From contig URVO01000050.1 of assembly GCA_900551335.1 (NCBI GenBank), positions 1-8,504 of the forward strand: a DNA stretch of 8,504 bases, given 5' to 3'. A program made the translations under genes and the position numbers. This stretch comes from an uncultured Phascolarctobacterium sp. GTDB lineage: Bacteria; Bacillota; Negativicutes; Acidaminococcales; Acidaminococcaceae. Of the stretch, positions 5,784-8,504 are shown one piece after another. Under the pieces are notes generated by a model. The model was not told the DNA's origin, ran no database searches, and saw only the letters and a program-made list of their open reading frames with translations. How positions within the stretch are numbered: the first letter of the stretch is position 1; each line of letters begins with the position of its first letter.

Positions 5784-5935
5784 TCTTTTATTTGCTTATT
5801 TGTATGACATTTTCCGGAATAAGGGCAGCTGCCACAGCCGCTGCCGCAGCCAGAGCCATATTTATTGCCAAAATAGCTGCGCACTGCCAAAACCACAAGA
5901 ACAACGATAAGTCCGCCAATAATATAATTTGCCAT
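5780..5935 (-). CDS. FeoB-associated Cys-rich membrane protein
   Basis: A 51-residue protein: MANYIIGGLIVVLVVLAVRS forms one membrane helix with N-terminus outside or in the lipid, followed by a glycine/serine/cysteine tail with C30, C34, C37 and C43 (CGSGCGSCPYSGKC). This layout is that of the FeoB-associated Cys-rich membrane protein family (PF12669 type), usually encoded just after the ferrous iron permease feoB and thought to assist iron uptake or act as a small metal-binding partner. No feoA or feoB is in the window, so it is an orphan copy here. Two ATGs are adjacent. The second (5933-5935) is 6 nt after AAAGGA and is preferred; the first would add one Met. It has a candidate promoter at 5993-6021 and a downstream hairpin at 5660-5698. 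Family assignment rests on the pattern rather than a search. Confidence 0.87.
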   Translation of the reverse strand: MANYIIGGLIVVLVVLAVRSYFGNKYGSGCGSGCGSCPYSGKCHTNKQIKD

Positions 5936-5992
5936 CATATTTCCTTTCGTATGCTGCAATCCACTGTATTCAAGTAGGAATTGTCTATCTAT

Positions 5993-6021
5993 AGTTTAAG
6001 CGCTGACGAGCAAATTTGCAA
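5993..6021 (-). promoter_or_regulatory. Candidate promoter of the FeoB-associated gene
   Basis: TTGCAA (6016-6021), 17 nt, TAAACT (5993-5998) on the minus strand. The -35 overlaps the 10-bp palindrome GCAAATTTGC (6010-6019). It lies just after the pilin operon terminator, as a new transcription unit would require. No Fur-box pattern was recognised. Confidence 0.45.
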
Positions 6022-6043
6022 GTGATGTTTTCGTGAAGAATGC

Positions 6044-6076
6044 GAAAAATTAGGGACGCCGTTTGCAAAGCGTCCC
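6044..6076 (-). terminator. Rho-independent terminator of the pseudopilin operon
   Basis: GGGACGC (6070-6076) pairs with GCGTCCC (6053-6059) on the minus strand. The loop contains TTTGCAAA. TAATTTTT follows. It begins about 16 nt after the TAG stop of the last pilin gene and marks the operon end. Confidence 0.9.
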
Positions 6077-6091
6077 CGATTCAAGGTTATG

Positions 6092-6982
6092 CTATGAATT
6101 TGTCAAAGTAACTGCACTGATAAAAGGCTCTGCAACAGCCGCAGACGGCGTAAAGCGCCCCCGCCCCTCAATGACTATGCTAGGAGCAATAATACAGCCT
6201 GTAAAGCTGCACCCCTCTTTTAAATACACACCTGACTGCGCCATAAGCAGCGCATTATCAAAGCGACAGTTTTTATTAATTGTGATCATACCCTTGTGGC
6301 TGATAAGCGCTATACGCCCCGGGAAGCGCGTATTAGCATTTATGAGCATATTGCCTCTAGTTACAAAGACAGTCGAGCCGGAAAGCGTTTTTCCACCAGA
6401 CGGAAAGGTAAAGGTGCCGTTGATATAATAAAAAGCTGAACTAAAGCCATCAATGGCTATATTATTAGCTGTAACGGAAGAATTCAATCCCTCCATGAAG
6501 CTTACCTGCGGAAGTGATACTTCTTGTGCTTGTATATACCTTGCTTCCGCATCGAGATGCTCCAGCCCCGTAAAACGCTTGCCAATCATCGCGTATTCAC
6601 GTACCAAAGCCTGCTGCTCAGGCGCAAGCTGAAATTTTAGCTGCCGAAAGCCCTGCATAGCGCCATTATGCCTTGTTGCTTCCGCAAGCACCTCAGCCTG
6701 CTTAATTAAACCGTCACTGCTCTGCGTTTTATTTAATATTAGGACTACCTTGTCCTTATCCGGCAAAAAAATCTTTTCCAAGAGTACCTGCCGCCCATCA
6801 GCAAAGCGTTCTGCCTGCTCCAGCGTCGAAAGCGCCAGCAGCCGCAGCTGCCTGCTCCTGACATAAGAACGTGTATGCTCATACTCGCGCGTCGTAAATA
6901 CCAAAAGGCTGCTCGCAAGCGCCAGCATAATGGCAGCTATAATAATACAAGGCAGTGTCATGCTTCCTCGCTCGTTATTCAT
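6092..6982 (-). CDS. PilX/ComGG-position minor pilin with beta-helix-like C-terminal domain
   Basis: A 296-residue protein, last gene of the pilin operon. A six-residue leader MNNERG is followed by SMTLPCIIIAAIMLALASSL, a type IV pilin helix with prepilin-peptidase glycine but with Pro, not Glu, at mature position 5, as in tip-type pilins (PilX/GspK). Residues 40-150 look helical. From about 200 to 275 there are rung-like repeats of a x-(C/T)-x-F-x-G type (NTRFPG 217-222, NCRFDN 238-243, GCSFTG 257-262, GRGRF 273-277), suggesting a small right-handed beta-helix. The ATG at 6980-6982 follows GGAGG (6992-6996) by 9 nt and overlaps the upstream stop by 8 nt; earlier starts lack a ribosome binding site. 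A tip or adhesin-like role is inference. The product is much longer than Bacillus-type ComGG. Confidence 0.8.
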   Translation of the reverse strand: MNNERGSMTLPCIIIAAIMLALASSLLVFTTREYEHTRSYVRSRQLRLLALSTLEQAERFADGRQVLLEKIFLPDKDKVVLILNKTQSSDGLIKQAEVLAEATRHNGAMQGFRQLKFQLAPEQQALVREYAMIGKRFTGLEHLDAEARYIQAQEVSLPQVSFMEGLNSSVTANNIAIDGFSSAFYYINGTFTFPSGGKTLSGSTVFVTRGNMLINANTRFPGRIALISHKGMITINKNCRFDNALLMAQSGVYLKEGCSFTGCIIAPSIVIEGRGRFTPSAAVAEPFISAVTLTNS

Positions 6983-7493
6983 CACTAACCACCTCCGCAT
7001 TATAACAGTGCAGCCGTTGGCGTACAGCAAGCTTCTGCCTGCCTCTGCTGAGCGTAAAGCTGACCACAGCGTCCTTGCCTGTCAGCGCTTCTGCCCGCCA
7101 ATTTTTGACCTCCACCTCCTCCAGCGACAACGGATTCACGCCGCTGCCTATGCCCGTTGTTGTTTTCTGCAAAATCTTCTGCTTTTCACAATAGATGAGA
7201 TAACGTTTATTGCCATGCAGACTTACACAATTTATCTTTTGACCTCGAATAGTTATTTTCACAGCATCTAACGTCAAAGTTTTTTCCAGCTGCAGCGTAA
7301 TATGCCGTCTGGCATTTTCCAACAGCAGCTGCTCACGTACCCGAACTAAGCTCTCCACGCCTCCCCTAGTCGTCCGCAGCAGCACCAGGAGTGCCGCCGC
7401 AGCCAGCAGCAGGCTGCAAAGCACCTCCAGCAGCAGATAGCCGCTCTGCTTCCTCAACCGTAAGCGCTCGGATAAGCGTAAGCCTGTTGCCAT
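6975..7493 (-). CDS. Type IV prepilin-like protein (fourth pilin gene, ComGF/GspJ position)
   Basis: A 172-residue protein. Its class III signal is an 18-residue basic leader ending RKQSG, then YLLLEVLCSLLLAAAALLVLL with the canonical Glu at mature +5 (E23). The rest is a soluble pilin-type domain with strand-like segments (KITIRGQKINCVSLHG; VSFTLSRGRQKLAVRQRL) and no specific motif I recognise. The ATG at 7491-7493 is chosen because GGAGG lies 9 nt upstream; a start seven codons earlier would put that site inside the gene. It overlaps the preceding gene by 128 nt in another frame and the following gene by 8 nt. By order it corresponds to comGF of a comG operon or to GspI/J-type minor pseudopilins, likely sitting at the pilus tip. 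Confidence 0.83.
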   Translation of the reverse strand: MATGLRLSERLRLRKQSGYLLLEVLCSLLLAAAALLVLLRTTRGGVESLVRVREQLLLENARRHITLQLEKTLTLDAVKITIRGQKINCVSLHGNKRYLIYCEKQKILQKTTTGIGSGVNPLSLEEVEVKNWRAEALTGKDAVVSFTLSRGRQKLAVRQRLHCYNAEVVSDE

Positions 7494-7737
7494 AATCTGT
7501 AACCTCCACCTCAAGAAAATCTTTCTGTCCGTCGATAAAACGAACGTCTCCAGAAAATTGTGTCATTTCTTCACCTGCCACAGCCCCCTCTGCTGTCTGC
7601 AGGCTGCGCTGAAGCGCCAGATTCTGCTGCTGCAAATGCAGGCAGCGCGCAAAAATCAGTGCCGTCGCCGCGCATAATAAGCAAAGCAGACAAATAATAA
7701 TAGCCTCCTGCACAAGGATAAAACCCTTAGCCGTCAT
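7366..7737 (-). CDS. Small type IV prepilin-like protein (ComGE position)
   Basis: A 123-residue protein. The leader is only MTAKG, followed by FILVQEAIIICLLCLLCAATALIF, a pilin-type membrane helix. Unusually, Gln occupies mature +5 and Glu is at +6. The middle (about 50-88) has strand-like stretches such as GDVRFIDG and FLEVEVTDYGNRLTLI. The last 35 or so residues are Ala/Gly-rich and are encoded by DNA that is also the start of the next gene in another frame, so this tail may be a non-structural overprinted extension. The ATG at 7735-7737 overlaps the upstream stop by 11 nt and has a weak GGTGA, so translation is probably coupled. Size and order fit ComGE. Assignment is by position and signal only. 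Confidence 0.75.
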   Translation of the reverse strand: MTAKGFILVQEAIIICLLCLLCAATALIFARCLHLQQQNLALQRSLQTAEGAVAGEEMTQFSGDVRFIDGQKDFLEVEVTDYGNRLTLIRALTVEEAERLSAAGGALQPAAGCGGTPGAAADD

Positions 7738-8209
7738 ATTCCGTCACCGTAACCCTGCCGGTTACCGGCTGCAGGGAAAGTTTGCAGTAAAAGCCTTTCA
7801 GCTGCTTATGCTTTAAGACAATTGAACCGCTGCTTTTTGAACTGCCATTGAAATAAAAGCTGATGCTCTGAAGCTGCTGGCTAAAATATACGTCCGTACA
7901 CCCCAGCTCCACGAAAGTAACCTTTTTGCACAATGGTGAGTTTTTGCCGCTCAGATAAATGCTATAGGACTGCTTATCACTGCTGACATAAAGCGTTTTG
8001 CTATACTTTGCACATGAGAACATCGTTTCCTGCTGCAGCTGGCGTATATCTGCCGCCAAAATATCAGCAGCCAGGCGTACCTGCGCCTTATAATAATACT
8101 GCTGCAGACTCGTCGCAACTGGCACAGCCGCCGCGCAGATACACAGCAGGCAGGCCGCTGCCAAAGCCGCCTCCAGCAGCACAAAGCCACGCTGTCTCTC
8201 AGCCGTCAT
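7727..8209 (-). CDS. GspH/ComGD-like prepilin
   Basis: A 160-residue protein with leader MTAERQRG, then FVLLEAALAAACLLCICAAA, a prepilin peptidase site with Glu at +5. The C-terminal half has the GspH/FimT pattern: SISFYFNGSSKSSGSIVL followed by a strand and a closing TGRVTV. It is exported to the membrane as a minor pseudopilin and assembled after leader cleavage. Cysteines in the soluble part (such as SCAKYS, PLCKK, LGCTD and FYCKL) might form disulfides. The ATG at 8207-8209 overlaps the upstream gene by 11 nt and lacks a strong ribosome binding site, suggesting coupling. It is second in the visible operon, matching comGC-comGD order. Confidence 0.86.
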   Translation of the reverse strand: MTAERQRGFVLLEAALAAACLLCICAAAVPVATSLQQYYYKAQVRLAADILAADIRQLQQETMFSCAKYSKTLYVSSDKQSYSIYLSGKNSPLCKKVTFVELGCTDVYFSQQLQSISFYFNGSSKSSGSIVLKHKQLKGFYCKLSLQPVTGRVTVTEYDG

Positions 8210-8504
8210 CCGAAGGATTCTTCACTTCACCGCTGCCAGGCGACTTCACAACCTCTCCCTTGCTGTTTTTGCCGCTCAGCGTGTATTGGCTGCCGCCTGC
8301 ATCTGCACTGTACACAAGCGCCGCACCTGTCGCGTCCTTCGTATCAGCCAGCTTGCCGCTCAGATAGCCTGCTTCAAGCTCGTTCAGCGTCGACGGCACC
8401 TTGCCCTCATCCATACGATAAAGCTGGATTGCCTGGTCAATCGTCGTCAAATCACTTTGCAGCCGTGCATTCTTGACTCTGTCATTCGCTCCTGAAAGCG
8501 ACGG
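8199..8504 (-). CDS. GspG/ComGC-like major pseudopilin, C-terminal part
   Basis: The gene enters from the right edge; 101 residues are visible and its prepilin signal lies outside. The visible start continues from ANDRVKNARLQSDL into TTIDQAIQLYRMDEGKVPST, which is the hallmark of GspG/ComGC-type major pilins (an A-K-x-x-A-x-x-x-D-L-x-x-I-x-x-A-L-x-x-Y pattern and a following G-x-x-P). The tail is Gly/Ser/Lys-rich and lacks the calcium-binding end typical of T2SS GspG. It would be the main subunit of the pilus or pseudopilus. The reading frame is open to the window edge, so a TTG at 8448-8450 should not be taken as the start. Upstream, ATPase and platform-protein genes are expected. Confidence 0.85.
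   Translation of the reverse strand, partial: PSLSGANDRVKNARLQSDLTTIDQAIQLYRMDEGKVPSTLNELEAGYLSGKLADTKDATGAALVYSADAGGSQYTLSGKNSKGEVVKSPGSGEVKNPSDDG

Noticed and set aside
6983..7030. Upstream starts for the last pilin gene
   Set aside because: They would add 16 residues before a basic MNNERG leader, place the GGAGG inside the coding region and overlap the previous gene more deeply.
7366..7514. Frameshifted single pilin split in two frames
   Set aside because: Both frames contain complete separate prepilin signals and separate membrane helices, and the second has its own ribosome binding site. These are two genes, not one broken gene.

Overview
This 8.5 kb window looks like the chromosome of a strictly anaerobic Firmicute. 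Supporting signs are SigA-type promoters, strong AGGAGG-type ribosome binding sites, frequent GTG starts, an [FeFe] hydrogenase with rubrerythrin, GatCAB, and a comG-like pseudopilin operon. Moderate GC and Ala/Leu/Gln-rich proteins would suit Negativicutes (the Phascolarctobacterium, Acidaminococcus or Selenomonas side), but that is an inference and the genus cannot be fixed from sequence alone. All genes are on the minus strand except one secreted protein at 3776-4399. I see no rRNA, tRNA, insertion sequence, phage gene or CRISPR array.

From left to right: positions 1-480 hold the start of gatA and all of gatC, with their promoter. Positions 480-630 are non-coding, with a palindrome and three tandem 23-bp degenerate repeats. 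Positions 629-2865 are a self-contained transcription unit with a consensus promoter and a strong terminator. It encodes one 683-residue chain: a two-cluster ferredoxin module, an [FeFe] hydrogenase, and a complete rubredoxin-diiron-rubredoxin rubrerythrin. The linker between the two halves is a translated Shine-Dalgarno sequence followed by an in-frame ATG, so a separate 223-residue rubrerythrin could also be made. This is the most striking item in the window.

Positions 2920-4445 hold a DUF554 membrane protein and a divergent DUF3298/RsiV-like secreted protein, with overlapping promoters between them. Positions 4451-5783 hold alanine racemase (alr), with a terminator-like hairpin in its leader. 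At 5780-5935 is a 51-residue FeoB-associated Cys-rich membrane protein with no feoB in view. Positions 6044-8504 are the distal end of a pseudopilin operon: a GspG/ComGC-like major pilin (partial), then a GspH/ComGD-like prepilin, a small prepilin, a fourth prepilin, and a PilX/ComGG-position protein with a beta-helix-like C-terminus. The five genes overlap each other and end at a clear terminator.

Functional links: GatCA serve tRNA amidation and Alr makes D-alanine for peptidoglycan. The hydrogenase-rubrerythrin chain plausibly joins ferredoxin/H2 electron flow to peroxide removal. The pilin operon would build a competence pseudopilus or thin type IV pilus. These functions follow from family membership, not from direct evidence here.
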